Shown in pieces: positions 18,327 through 27,178 of a DNA stretch of 63,138 bases; position 1 is the stretch's first letter, and the number at the start of each line of letters is the position of its first letter. Both the position numbers and the translations under genes were made by a program. Source of the DNA: Desulfitibacter alkalitolerans DSM 16504 (GTDB lineage: Bacteria; Bacillota; DSM-16504; Desulfitibacterales; Desulfitibacteraceae); the NCBI RefSeq assembly GCF_000620305.1, contig NZ_KK211100.1, positions 493,182-556,319 of the forward strand. Direction: 5' to 3'. The notes below the pieces were generated by a model, which was not told the origin of the DNA, ran no database searches, and saw nothing but the letters and a program-made list of their open reading frames with translations.

Positions 18327-18896
18327 CTATATAGGCGTATTTACTCTATTTATAATATTTCTTATTATTAATTTTTCATCCGACAATACCAGCTCATAAC
18401 CAGCTTTTGAAAATAAGATATTTAATTCATTTAAGTCCCCGGTTTTTATGTATGTTTTTATCTTAACAGCAGAAAAGACAAAGCTGCCATCATCATCCAC
18501 CATAAAATCTATGTGCCGTTCTCCTGGAGGATATCTTAATTGGGAGGCAATTATTTCATCCCAGATCTTCTCAAGGAGCTCTGTTAATAATTCCTCGTCA
18601 ACATGAATATTCTTCAAATCATTTTTACATGCTATTGACAGGGGAATGCCCAGCCTGAATACCTTGTCTGCTTGTGACATCAGTGATATTACAAGTTTGG
18701 GATATGCTATCCTTAAAATACTTCCCTTATGCTGCAGTTCATACATTGCCTGCTTTATGTGCTTTTGGGCTTCATTGCCCTTATTTAATTGAATATAACC
18801 AAGAATAACCTGGAGATAATTTACCATATCATGTTTTTGTAGTCTAAGCAATTTAATGGCTTCGTGCCTATACATGTCTTCTTTCAAGCAGCTCAC
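18327..18896 (-). CDS. Spo0B-like sensor/phosphotransferase domain protein
   Basis: A 189-residue soluble protein. Its N-terminal part RLQKHDMVNYLQVILGYIQL contains the His of a Spo0B-type four-helix dimerisation domain (compare HD-x-x-N in Spo0B and sporulation kinases); the C-terminal 90 residues look like a reduced ATPase fold without N or G boxes. By position between rpmA and obgE it corresponds to spo0B, whose product passes phosphate from Spo0F to Spo0A in Bacillus. Most Clostridia lack that relay, so its partners are unclear. The ATG at 18896 is followed closely by a second in-frame ATG; the start is uncertain by a few codons. Confidence 0.7.
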   Translation of the reverse strand: MSCLKEDMYRHEAIKLLRLQKHDMVNYLQVILGYIQLNKGNEAQKHIKQAMYELQHKGSILRIAYPKLVISLMSQADKVFRLGIPLSIACKNDLKNIHVDEELLTELLEKIWDEIIASQLRYPPGERHIDFMVDDDGSFVFSAVKIKTYIKTGDLNELNILFSKAGYELVLSDEKLIIRNIINRVNTPI

Positions 18897-18984
18897 TCCA
18901 AAAAAAGAATTTGTATCGTAGACTTCTGCAAATTAACATGAATTTCCTTTAAGTTTTATGAAAGTTATAATTTACTGATACGTG

Positions 18985-19018
18985 CAAAAAAGGCCCCTGA
19001 AAATAGTCCAGGGACCTT
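18985..19018 (-). terminator. Intrinsic terminator after rpmA
   Basis: On the minus strand AAGGTCCCTG and CAGGGGCCTT pair around a 9-base loop and run into TTTTTTG. It ends the rplU-prp-rpmA transcript, so spo0B-obg-yhbY must have its own start in 18897-18984. Confidence 0.85.
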
Positions 19019-19025
19019 GTTAGTC

Positions 19026-19307
19026 TTATACAGCATGAATACTAACTTGTTTCTTATCCTTACCTTTTCGCTCAAACCTTACAACGCCATCAGCTAATGC
19101 GAACAAAGTATCATCTTTGCCTATTCCAACATTAGTTCCTGGATGGATTTTAGTTCCCCTTTGACGCACAATAATATTTCCGGCTAATACTACCTGACCA
19201 TCGTGTCTTTTAACTCCAAGTCTTTTAGCTTCACTATCGCGACCGTTCTTTGAACTACCAACACCTTTTTTCTGTGCAAACAATTGAAGATCTATTTTAA
19301 GCATCAT
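19026..19307 (-). CDS. rpmA: 50S ribosomal protein L27 with cleavable N-terminal extension
   Basis: Ribosomal protein at the peptidyl-transferase centre, 93 residues. Before the usual mature start [19 protein letters not shown] it carries the Firmicute leader [12 protein letters not shown], the type of sequence removed by the protease Prp. The prp gene lies directly upstream with no gap, in full agreement. Two ATGs stand in tandem behind TAAGGAGGTG; the second may be the true start. Confidence 0.96.
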   Translation of the reverse strand: MMLKIDLQLFAQKKGVGSSKNGRDSEAKRLGVKRHDGQVVLAGNIIVRQRGTKIHPGTNVGIGKDDTLFALADGVVRFERKGKDKKQVSIHAV

Positions 19308-19640
19308 TTACACCTCCTTAAGAATTCTAACATGTGCTGCATAACCCTCTTCAATGGATTTAATGCCAAGATACATGGTTTTTAATATAATTTGTGCAGC
19401 TTTGTTTTCTTCTACTGTTAAATTATTTTGTAAAGTACATTTCAAATAGCCATCACTAATTGAATACTTAAAGCTGCCTTCCTGCAAATACTCACCTAAT
19501 CCTATAACAGCAGTTTGTGCCAGTACTGAAATAGCCGAGCATACTATATCCTGACCCTTTTTCGCAAAACTACTGTGGCCTTCTATTTGAAAACCGCTAA
19601 TTTCTTTATTGCCTCTATAAAAAAATCTTACTTCTACCAT
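19308..19640 (-). CDS. prp: L27-processing cysteine protease Prp
   Basis: Cysteine protease (YsxB family) that removes the N-terminal extension of L27 before ribosome assembly. Starting at ATG 19640 the 110 residues place the catalytic pair at His22 and Cys34 (EGHSSFAKKGQDIVC), the same numbers as in Staphylococcus Prp. An in-frame TTG at 19667 would add nine residues and overlap rplU, so I reject it. The gene sits between rplU (7 bp) and rpmA (0 bp), the conserved order. Confidence 0.93.
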   Translation of the reverse strand: MVEVRFFYRGNKEISGFQIEGHSSFAKKGQDIVCSAISVLAQTAVIGLGEYLQEGSFKYSISDGYLKCTLQNNLTVEENKAAQIILKTMYLGIKSIEEGYAAHVRILKEV

Positions 19641-19647
19641 AGCACTA

Positions 19648-19959
19648 TTATGCCTGGATCTTTTCAACCTTCAACAAAGTATATGGCTGACGATGGCCCT
19701 GCTTTTTCCTGTAGTTCTTTTTGGGCTTATATTTGAAAACAATTATTTTCTTGGCCTTGTCATGTCTCACTACGGAACATACAACCTTTGCGCCATCAAC
19801 CCTGGGAGTTCCAAAATTAGAGCTGTCACCATTTACAACAGCTAAAACATCAGTAATCTCAAGGGTGCTGCCCTCCTGGGATTTCAAAAGCTCAACCTTA
19901 ACTAGATCTCCTTCTTTAACCTTGTACTGCTTTCCACCAGTTTCAATAATTGCGTACAT
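19648..19959 (-). CDS. rplU: 50S ribosomal protein L21
   Basis: Large-subunit protein of 103 residues that contacts 23S rRNA. It opens [14 protein letters not shown] and contains the RNA-binding block [17 protein letters not shown] near the end, both hallmark L21 sequences. The ATG at 19959 follows ACGAGGAGGAAA. It heads the rplU-prp-rpmA operon, driven by a consensus promoter at 20069-20097 and preceded by a hairpin leader. Confidence 0.97.
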   Translation of the reverse strand: MYAIIETGGKQYKVKEGDLVKVELLKSQEGSTLEITDVLAVVNGDSSNFGTPRVDGAKVVCSVVRHDKAKKIIVFKYKPKKNYRKKQGHRQPYTLLKVEKIQA

Positions 19960-19987
19960 TTTTTAATTTCCTCCTCGTAAAGACTCG

Positions 19988-20026
19988 CTAAAAAGGGTGG
20001 GTAAGTGTACCCTTATACCTTTTTTA
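19988..20026 (-). promoter_or_regulatory. Hairpin in rplU leader, candidate L21 leader
   Basis: The minus-strand leader folds as AAAAAAGG ... CCTTTTTT with an inner GGGT/ACCC pair around ACACTT, between the promoter and the ribosome site of rplU. Position and size fit the autogenous L21 leader known in Firmicutes; the T-rich 3' arm could also act as an attenuator. Assignment is by position and fold only. Confidence 0.45.
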
Positions 20027-20068
20027 TGCGGTTTTGAACGACACTTTTTTTATTACTAACAATCATGA

Positions 20069-20097
20069 ATTATATCATAGGCTCTTACAAATGTCAA
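20069..20097 (-). promoter_or_regulatory. Consensus promoter of rplU-prp-rpmA
   Basis: TTGACA (20097-20092), 17-base spacer, TATAAT (20074-20069) on the minus strand: a perfect sigma-A promoter. The -35 element overlaps the stop codon of the upstream rng gene. Confidence 0.88.
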
Positions 20098-21764
20098 ATA
20101 ATCTCACCCCTGGCATAGGTTCTATACGCTTTAATTATTTTAACTGTAACCTCCTGACCAACAAAAGGGGAGCCATTTATTATACTTATTACATAACCAT
20201 TCAACCTTGCTATTCCATCCTTCCCATCACCACTTTGAGGCTCTTCTACTTTGATATCAATTACATCTCCTTCTTTAACCGGCAGGTATGCCTCCATTTC
20301 CTTATCAGAGATGCTGCGCACTTCTACATGTTCTATATGGAAGCTTTCATCTCCCTTAACTACAATTGTTTTTCCTGTACTTTCTTCAAGTCTTTTTAAA
20401 GAAACTCCATTGCTCCCAATTATCTGTGAAGCCACTATTGGATTAGCCCTTATTAAAAGTGCAGCCTGTAATGTTCTTCCCGCCATGTTTCTAATTCTTT
20501 TCTTGGTTCTTAAAGCTATTGTCTCTATTGATAGAAGTTTGCCCTTGCCTTCACAGTATGGACAGTCATTTAGCATAAGACTTTCTAAGCCCATGCGGGC
20601 CTTTTTTCTAGTCATTTCCACAAGCCCCAGGCTGGTAATCCCCATAATATTTGTCTTTGTTTTGTCATTTTTTAATTCTCTTTCCAGAGAATCTATGACC
20701 AATTGCTTGTGTTCAGGTTTTTCCATATCAATAAAATCTATAATAATTATTCCACCAATATTTCTAAGCCTTAACTGTCTGGCAATTTCCGCAGTTGCCT
20801 GCAAATTGGTATTAAGAACGGTAGATTGAAGATCATCCTTGCCTATGTATTTTCCTGTATTAATATCAATTGCAGTTAATGCTTCTGTTTGATCTATTAC
20901 TATATAGGCTCCTGATTTGAGCCAAACCCTTTTATTGAAGGCCTGGTCCAATTGACTTAGAATTGAATACCTTTCTAAAATATCTCCTTCTTCATAAACA
21001 ACCCTATATTTATGCTGACAATCTAACAGGGTCATGGCTTCGAGAATTTGCTCCTTAACCTCAGGACAGTTTACAATTATCCTGGAAACCTTTTCATCAA
21101 GGAGATCTCGAACCATTCTCTGTGTCAGACCTAGATCCTTATATATAACCCTTGGAGCAGCCGTTCTTGTAAGTCTTTTTTCTATTTTACCCCATATCGC
21201 CTGTAAGTTTTGTAAATCCGCCTCAAGCTCTTTTTCTCCAGCACCTTCAGCAACGGTACGTACTATCATGCCCATGCTTTTTGACTTGACCCTGCTTGCT
21301 ATTTTTTTAAGCCTATCCCTTTCTTCTTCACTCTCAATTCTTCTTGATACACCCACATACTCCACGTAGGGCATTAATACCGTATATCTGCCAGGTATAG
21401 TAATATTAGTTGTTACCCTGGCTCCTTTAGAGCCGACTGGCTCCTTGGACACCTGAACGAGGATTTGCTGACCTTCTCTTAATACATCGCAAATACTTAT
21501 CTGCGGCCCCTTAAAGGAGTCATCCAGCATATTTTTGGATGGCACAGCATCCTCTACAAACAAAAATGCATTTCTTTCTAAACCAATGTCAACAAAAGCT
21601 GCCTGCATGCCTGGAAGTACATTTTTCACAACCCCTAGATAGATGTTCCCTACTATCCTTTTATTAAACTCTCTTTCTACATAAACCTCCATTAGTATCC
21701 CGTCTTCAACTATGGTAACTAAAATCTGTTCTTCCTGAACGTCTACCATTAATTCTTTTTGCAA
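20094..21764 (-). CDS. rng: Ribonuclease E/G family endoribonuclease
   Basis: RNA-processing and decay enzyme of 556 residues. The N-terminal S1 domain starts near 38 (KRIVGNIYLGVVKNVLPG), the catalytic Asp pair lies in TALTAIDINTG-like sequence (EALTAIDINTG) and IIIIDFIDM, and the zinc link is CPYCEGKG near 400. A C-terminal extension (about 470-556) ends in a TRAM-like basic beta region. TTG at 21764 behind AGGGTGAATT is the probable start; ATG five codons later is possible. It ends on the rplU promoter and follows the radical-SAM pair by 6 bp, a common Clostridia linkage. Confidence 0.93.
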   Translation of the reverse strand: MQKELMVDVQEEQILVTIVEDGILMEVYVEREFNKRIVGNIYLGVVKNVLPGMQAAFVDIGLERNAFLFVEDAVPSKNMLDDSFKGPQISICDVLREGQQILVQVSKEPVGSKGARVTTNITIPGRYTVLMPYVEYVGVSRRIESEEERDRLKKIASRVKSKSMGMIVRTVAEGAGEKELEADLQNLQAIWGKIEKRLTRTAAPRVIYKDLGLTQRMVRDLLDEKVSRIIVNCPEVKEQILEAMTLLDCQHKYRVVYEEGDILERYSILSQLDQAFNKRVWLKSGAYIVIDQTEALTAIDINTGKYIGKDDLQSTVLNTNLQATAEIARQLRLRNIGGIIIIDFIDMEKPEHKQLVIDSLERELKNDKTKTNIMGITSLGLVEMTRKKARMGLESLMLNDCPYCEGKGKLLSIETIALRTKKRIRNMAGRTLQAALLIRANPIVASQIIGSNGVSLKRLEESTGKTIVVKGDESFHIEHVEVRSISDKEMEAYLPVKEGDVIDIKVEEPQSGDGKDGIARLNGYVISIINGSPFVGQEVTVKIIKAYRTYARGEII

Positions 21765-21770
21765 TTGAAT

Positions 21771-22469
21771 TCACCCTTCCAGTATTCCCATTGGAGTACA
21801 TAAAGAACCATTCTTTATTGCATACAGGTCTTCCCTTATAAGAGTGGGGGTGCCTTGTGTTTTAATCTTTGAAAATGTAATAATAGCATGGTAAACTTCC
21901 CCAGCCCTTACATTACCTTTGCTTCCTGAAGCTACAATATAATTAATAACCAAATTCATATCATTAAATTCAGCGCCCAGATGATAAATTCCTTCTTTTA
22001 TGTTAATTTCCTTAGTTTTATCCTTAGATTTCCTGTTGACTAGAATCTCTGGCTGCCCAAGAAAATCTTCAATTAGTTGCTGCAACTCTCCAACTGTCAA
22101 TTTCTTCTCAACTGGGCATATTGCTGTATATTCTGCCCTTTCTATTATGGCTGTCAATGATTTAACTTTATCCTTAATTTCTTTCACATCTAATATTTCT
22201 ATGCCCTTTATCAGGTTATTGTTTACCTGATTCTTGAAAGCAATTAAATCCACCCTGGTACCTAGCTCTATGTCCAAATATTCACCTCGACTAGCTGTGC
22301 CTACTGAAAGGGCAGATGCATAGCTTATTTTCGGATGTGGATTAAAGCCCTCTGAAAATGCCAGGGGAATCCTTGCTCTTCGAAAGGCTCTCTCCATTGC
22401 CTTCATCAGCTCCAGATGGGACAAAAAGCGAGCACTTTCCATCTTTGAATATTTAACCCGTAACTTCAT
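21771..22469 (-). CDS. Radical-SAM-associated protein, TIGR03936/DUF2344 family
   Basis: A 232-residue protein with MKLRVKYSKMESARFLSHLE, RIPLAFSEGFNPHPKISYA and GTASRGEYLDIEL, the defining blocks of the family that accompanies TIGR03960 radical-SAM proteins upstream of rng and rplU. Its function is unknown; tRNA or ribosomal modification is often guessed from context. It overlaps the radical-SAM gene by 17 bp, so the two are translationally coupled. Confidence 0.88.
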   Translation of the reverse strand: MKLRVKYSKMESARFLSHLELMKAMERAFRRARIPLAFSEGFNPHPKISYASALSVGTASRGEYLDIELGTRVDLIAFKNQVNNNLIKGIEILDVKEIKDKVKSLTAIIERAEYTAICPVEKKLTVGELQQLIEDFLGQPEILVNRKSKDKTKEINIKEGIYHLGAEFNDMNLVINYIVASGSKGNVRAGEVYHAIITFSKIKTQGTPTLIREDLYAIKNGSLCTPMGILEG

Positions 22470-24324
22470 TATGCTCCCCCTTTATGTCAAGCTTAACATC
22501 AAATCTGGGGCAAACTCCACAACCACTGCAGGGTTCATAGCGGCAATCATAGCTCCTGGCCTCAACCATTGCCCTTTCATACTCTTTAAATAGAAAGCTT
22601 TTGGTAACCCCAACATCAATAATATCCCATGGGAAAATTTCATCTTTATCCCTTTTCCTATAAGCGTAAAATTCAGGGTCTATATTGCTTTCCTTAAAAG
22701 CTTCCATCCACTTTTGATAATTAAAAAATTCATCCCAGCTGTCAAATTTACAGCCCTTTTCCCAGGCAAGCTTGAGCACCCTGCATAATCTCCTGTCTCC
22801 CCTGGAAAAAACAGCCTCCAGAAAGCTAATATCAGGACTGTGATAATTATAGACTATCTTTCTATCTCTAAGTAATTCTTTTAAATGCTTTTGTTTTTGT
22901 TTTAGAACTTCTATTCTGTCCTGGGGCTCCCACTGAAAGGGAGTATGGGGTTTGGGAACAAAGGATGAAACACTTACTGTTATTTTCAGGGTTCCCCTGG
23001 AGTTTTGCCTCTTCTTAACTTCTCTGCCAATGCTTAGAACCTTATAAGCCAGCTCAGCTATACCCTTTAAATCATCCTCTCTTTCTGTTGGCAGACCAAT
23101 CATGAAATAGAGCTTAACAGCATCCCAGCCTGCTTGAAAAGCTCCTGTAACAGACCTTTCCAGGTCTTCCTCGGTAACACCCTTATTAATCACATTTCTT
23201 AGTCTTTGGGTTCCCGCCTCAGGGGCAAAGGTTAAGCCCGTTTTGCGAACCTTTTGTATTTCCCTGGCCAGGTCAACTGAAAAAGCATCAACCCTTAAGG
23301 ATGGCAGTGAGAGACTTACCCTGTCACCTTCATATTGGTTAAGCAGCCCCCGGGTCACCTGTTCAATACACGAATAATCTGCAGAGCTTAAAGATGTAAG
23401 AGAAATTTCCTCATAGCCGGTATTTTCAATGGACAGCTGGGCATGTTTCTGCAGGGTTTGAGGAGACTTTTCCCTAACAGGCCTGTAGACAATGCCCGCC
23501 TGACAAAATCTACATCCCCTGGTACAGCCCCTTGCAACCTCCAGCATCACCCTATCATGCACAGCTTCTACAAAGGGAACCACAGGGTTGGTTGGAAAGT
23601 AAGCGCTATCTAAATCCTTTACTATTCTCCTTTTGACAGCACCCATTCCAGTGGCATCCACGATAGCTTCTATGGTTCCTTCCTCACTATACTTAAATTC
23701 ATATAGATGAGGAACATATACTCCAGGAACACTGGCAATTTCTCTCAGGAAATCATCCCTTTTCATTCCATCCTGGAGATATTTGTCCTTAACCTGGGCA
23801 AGGACCTCAAGGAGTAGTTCTTCTGAATCCCCTAATAAAAAAAAGTCTATAAAGTCTGCCAGGGGCTCCGGATTAAAGGCACATGGACCTCCTGCAATTA
23901 CAAGGGGATAGGTTTCATCTCTTTCAGTCTGCAATAGGGGAATCCCTGCCATATCAAGCATGTTTAATATATTTGTATAGCTCATTTCGTATTGCAGAGT
24001 AAAACCTATCACATGAAAATCTCTTAATGGTTTTGAAGATTCCAGACTAAAAAGGGGCAGCCCTCTTTTTCTCAGCTCACTTTCCATGTCCACCCAGGGC
24101 GCAAAGCACCTTTCCATTAAATAATCATCTTTTTCATTTACTAAACCATATAATATTCTTAAACCCAGATGAGACATGGCAACCTCATAAACATCCGGGA
24201 AGCAAAAAGCCATCTTAACCCGTGCCTGGTCCCAATCCTTATGTACAGAATTATATTCATTGCCTAAATACCTGGCAGGCTTTTCAACCAAAGGCAGCAC
24301 TTCAGATTCCAAAATATTCTTCAC
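22453..24324 (-). CDS. B12-binding-domain radical SAM protein, TIGR03960 family
   Basis: A 623-residue iron-sulfur enzyme. An N-terminal B12-binding-like domain (about 30-200, VAMSHLGLRILYGLVN) precedes a radical-SAM core with RGCTRGCRFCQAG near residue 270, whose three Cys bind the 4Fe-4S cluster. A Cys-rich tail (YEPCSGCGVCPRF) may bind a second cluster. The reaction is not known. I place the start at GTG 24324, ten bases after AGGAGG; a TTG nine bases upstream lies too close to that site. The 191-bp gap to spoIVFB holds its terminator and nothing else I can support. Confidence 0.88.
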   Translation of the reverse strand: MKNILESEVLPLVEKPARYLGNEYNSVHKDWDQARVKMAFCFPDVYEVAMSHLGLRILYGLVNEKDDYLMERCFAPWVDMESELRKRGLPLFSLESSKPLRDFHVIGFTLQYEMSYTNILNMLDMAGIPLLQTERDETYPLVIAGGPCAFNPEPLADFIDFFLLGDSEELLLEVLAQVKDKYLQDGMKRDDFLREIASVPGVYVPHLYEFKYSEEGTIEAIVDATGMGAVKRRIVKDLDSAYFPTNPVVPFVEAVHDRVMLEVARGCTRGCRFCQAGIVYRPVREKSPQTLQKHAQLSIENTGYEEISLTSLSSADYSCIEQVTRGLLNQYEGDRVSLSLPSLRVDAFSVDLAREIQKVRKTGLTFAPEAGTQRLRNVINKGVTEEDLERSVTGAFQAGWDAVKLYFMIGLPTEREDDLKGIAELAYKVLSIGREVKKRQNSRGTLKITVSVSSFVPKPHTPFQWEPQDRIEVLKQKQKHLKELLRDRKIVYNYHSPDISFLEAVFSRGDRRLCRVLKLAWEKGCKFDSWDEFFNYQKWMEAFKESNIDPEFYAYRKRDKDEIFPWDIIDVGVTKSFLFKEYERAMVEARSYDCRYEPCSGCGVCPRFDVKLDIKGEHNEVTG

Positions 24325-24481
24325 GAAAGCCAATCCTCCTAACTTATGTTATAACTCTATTATTATATAATACAATAAAAAATAACCTCTCAGTAGTAGT
24401 CTACCAAAAGGCTATTCGCCACACTATAAATATTTCCTTTAATAAATGTTATTGTGGTGAAAATTTATACTTCTAACAATG

Positions 24482-24513
24482 AAAAATAAGACAGAAAACC
24501 GTCAGAGTGTCTT
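24482..24513 (-). terminator. Intrinsic terminator after the spoIVFB-like gene
   Basis: Minus-strand AAGACA and TGTCTT pair around a 14-base loop and are followed by ATTTTTC, 3 bp beyond the stop codon at 24516. The stem is short, so termination may be partial. Confidence 0.55.
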
Positions 24514-24515
24514 GT

Positions 24516-25376
24516 TTAGATATCCCTCATTAGGATTTGATCACCCTTTTTAAAGTATTCCTCTATCAGCTTTTCTTCTGAAACAGTTTTTATTTGTACT
24601 CCTGATTGGTTGAAAACATGAAAAACATTATACGAATTCGGATGGAGATGGGGCAATAACTCTCCAATGGGTGTGCTTTCTCTTACATAATATGGCCTTA
24701 ATTGTTGGATGTTTTCCCTTGAAATGATTTCCCTCTTTTTCAGGAGATACCTGATGAAATGAAAAGAGGCAGTCTTATCCTGCTCACCTGCTGAATAAAA
24801 CAAGAAGCAGGCCATGGTAACAGCATTAAGGTCCCATAGTCTTAAATATAAGCCGCTAACAGTTACTAATAGTATAAGCACAGCCATTAATTTTCCCTGG
24901 TAAGCTGCTTTTCTGGTAGCAGCAAATACACCCACTGATTTGGCATGCCAGGCTCTATATATTCTGCCTCCATCAAGGGGCAAAACTGGTATAAGGTTAA
25001 ATAAGCCCATTATAATATTTAGTCTTATAAAAAATGGCAGCCAGTAATCTGTATTATAATAATACTGGGCTGCCAAACCTAGACCAGCCATAAAAAAGTT
25101 AGTTAGGGGACCTGCTAAAGCTATGCGTATCTCTTCATTGGAATCCACTTCTAGAAAATCCAGCTTCGCCACTCCACCAAAGGGAAACAGCTCTATTTCT
25201 TTAATGTTTACCTTATGACCCCTTGCAACTATTGTATGGGCCAGTTCATGGATCAAAACCACCAGAAAGATAATTAGTGCCTGGGGAAGTACCTTTGCAA
25301 AGCCATAAAACACCATCATAAGCAAAAACAGCTTATCTACCTTGACATCTATTCCTTGATATTGAAATAGTTTCAC
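24516..25376 (-). CDS. spoIVFB: Intramembrane metalloprotease, SpoIVFB-like (M50)
   Basis: Site-2-type membrane protease; in Bacillus SpoIVFB cuts pro-sigma-K in the mother cell. The 286 residues hold the zinc motif HELAH (about 44-48) in a hydrophobic helix and the second ligand motif NLIPVLPLDGGRI near 128, followed by a cytoplasmic tail with a CBS-like region. The start is GTG (25376) behind AGGAG. Pairing with the SpoIVFA-like gene 12 bp upstream and location next to the rplU region match Bacillus spoIVFA-spoIVFB. Whether it acts on sigma-K here is inferred. Confidence 0.85.
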   Translation of the reverse strand: MKLFQYQGIDVKVDKLFLLMMVFYGFAKVLPQALIIFLVVLIHELAHTIVARGHKVNIKEIELFPFGGVAKLDFLEVDSNEEIRIALAGPLTNFFMAGLGLAAQYYYNTDYWLPFFIRLNIIMGLFNLIPVLPLDGGRIYRAWHAKSVGVFAATRKAAYQGKLMAVLILLVTVSGLYLRLWDLNAVTMACFLFYSAGEQDKTASFHFIRYLLKKREIISRENIQQLRPYYVRESTPIGELLPHLHPNSYNVFHVFNQSGVQIKTVSEEKLIEEYFKKGDQILMRDI

Positions 25377-25388
25377 TTATAACAGCTC

Positions 25389-26066
25389 CTAGGGTGATTC
25401 ATTTAAGAAATTTAGATATTTCAGGGGATCTACCGGTTGTTGCCCCTCCCTGATTTCAAAATGGAGCTGCCCCATTCCAGAAATGCTTTTTCCTACCTTG
25501 GCAATAATTTGGCCTTGGGTTATTACGTCGCCTTCTTTAACAAGGACCTCACTACAGTTGGCATAAACTGTAGTAAGTCCACCTCTATGCTCTACCATAA
25601 CTAGTCTGCCAAGGCTGTCATTTACCTCAACCTTGACAACCTGACCGTCAAGTGCTGCTCTAATTGGTGTGCCTATTTCTGTTTCTATATCAATTCCCGA
25701 ATGAAAGAGCTTTTGGCTGCCGCCAGCAGCCTCTATCCATCCAAATTCTCTAACAATTGTACCTGACACAGGCAGGGTTAAATATAATGTATCATCTCTG
25801 GGGGCTACCACCTGGAAGGCACCCCTGTTTATACTGTCCATCCACAGGCCTGTAGCAACCATTGTTTCAATGGCAGGAGCCCAATCACCCTCCTGGGATG
25901 TCAAATAATATGCAACCTGCCTATGAAATTTTTTTGAAAAAGTTCCGTCAAAGCTTAAGATTCCCACACAAATAATGAATATTACTATAGCTGTCAGGAG
26001 CTGTTTTACTATGCCCCTTGCAAAAAATCTATTAGTATCATTTCGTTTAAAACCCCAATTATCCAT
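25389..26066 (-). CDS. spoIVFA: M23-type peptidoglycan hydrolase-like protein, SpoIVFA-like
   Basis: A 225-residue protein with one N-terminal membrane anchor (about 22-40) and an extracytoplasmic LytM/M23 domain (about 110-222) showing HSGIDIETEIGTPIRA, HRGGLTTVYANCS and QLHFEIREG. The first His and Asp of the zinc site and the final HxE-like motif are present, but the middle ligands are altered (ANCS where active enzymes have AHLS), so it may be a non-catalytic regulator, as for SpoIVFA, which tethers and inhibits SpoIVFB. It lies 12 bp upstream of the protease gene. Confidence 0.8.
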   Translation of the reverse strand: MDNWGFKRNDTNRFFARGIVKQLLTAIVIFIICVGILSFDGTFSKKFHRQVAYYLTSQEGDWAPAIETMVATGLWMDSINRGAFQVVAPRDDTLYLTLPVSGTIVREFGWIEAAGGSQKLFHSGIDIETEIGTPIRAALDGQVVKVEVNDSLGRLVMVEHRGGLTTVYANCSEVLVKEGDVITQGQIIAKVGKSISGMGQLHFEIREGQQPVDPLKYLNFLNESP

Positions 26067-26144
26067 TTAGCATATTCCCTCCTCGGACAGGCAAGTTCAA
26101 TAGTAAATATATTCATGTTTTAAAGGAATATGCTTCCATTAAAG

Positions 26145-26173
26145 AAAAAAATGCAACCATTAATGATTGCATT
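26145..26173 (-). terminator. Intrinsic terminator of the thi operon
   Basis: AATGCAA and TTGCATT pair around about 10 bases and are followed by TTTTTTC on the minus strand. The hairpin begins inside the thiL stop codon. Confidence 0.8.
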
Positions 26174-27173
26174 AAGCAAAGTGATTGTATCCCTTTGTAA
26201 GTAACTCCTGGCATTGACCATTGTTATGTCTTAATTTAATTCCATATTCCACTGGTTTGATCTCACCAATGAGATGCACTTCTCTGGAAAATTCCTGGGC
26301 AAAGCCTTTCATCAATTGTTTGACCCGTTTTCCCTTACATGTAAATACTAATTGATAATCCTCTCCTCCTGATAATGCTAGATTAATAGGAGGAATTGCA
26401 AATTCCTCTGCAGCTTCCAATAGAAGGCTGCTGTAGGGGATGCTTTCTTCCCAGAGTTCAATACCTACCCTGCTTGCATCTGAGATCTCCCTGATTTCTG
26501 AAGCTAATCCATCACTAATATCATTCATGGATGTTACAAAGCCTGTCTTTGCTAGAAACTGGCCTTCAAGAACCTGGGGCATTGGGTTTAGATGTTTTTC
26601 CACCAGTTTGCTCCAGTAAGGATCCTTTTCCAAACCCCTTTTTATTATTTCTAGACCACCCCCTGAATCACCCAGAGGCCCAGTTACCAGGATAGCATCT
26701 CCAATACAAGCCCCTGCTCTTTTTATGATATTTTCTGGTTTAACCTCTCCCAGGGCTGTTATATTTATAGAGACAACCGGTGAGGAAACCATGTCCCCAC
26801 CCATAATATTGACCTTATATAAGCTGCACATTTCCTTGATGCCAACATATAGATCCTCTACCCAGTTCACAGCAGTATCCCTGGGTAGAGCCAGTGTTAT
26901 AAGTATAGAAGTTGGTCTTCCTCCCATGGCAGCAATGTCACTTAAATTAACTGCAACAGCCTTTCTTCCCAACTGCCCGGGAGATATTTTATCAAGGAGA
27001 AAATGAACACCATCCACAAGGGCATCACATGTGGATAAAAGTAAATGTCCTGGATTAACCTTTTCTGCAGCTGTATCATCACCTATTCCCACAATAACAC
27101 GCTGGCTGTCATAAATGGTGTCCCCGGCAATTTTCTCTATTAACTTAAATTCCCCATACTCAGAAATTTTCAT
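26172..27173 (-). CDS. thiL: Thiamine-monophosphate kinase
   Basis: Phosphorylates thiamine monophosphate to the active cofactor TPP. The 333 residues follow the PurM-like fold with GIGDDTAAEKV near 30, VNLSDIAAMGGRP near 75, MGGDMVSSP and SLNDISDGLASEI-like SMNDISDGLASEI. Length is normal. It is the last gene of the riboswitch-controlled thiD-thiE-thiM-thiL operon, 5 bp after thiM. Confidence 0.94.
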   Translation of the reverse strand: MKISEYGEFKLIEKIAGDTIYDSQRVIVGIGDDTAAEKVNPGHLLLSTCDALVDGVHFLLDKISPGQLGRKAVAVNLSDIAAMGGRPTSILITLALPRDTAVNWVEDLYVGIKEMCSLYKVNIMGGDMVSSPVVSINITALGEVKPENIIKRAGACIGDAILVTGPLGDSGGGLEIIKRGLEKDPYWSKLVEKHLNPMPQVLEGQFLAKTGFVTSMNDISDGLASEIREISDASRVGIELWEESIPYSSLLLEAAEEFAIPPINLALSGGEDYQLVFTCKGKRVKQLMKGFAQEFSREVHLIGEIKPVEYGIKLRHNNGQCQELLTKGYNHFA

Positions 27174-27178
27174 TTTAG

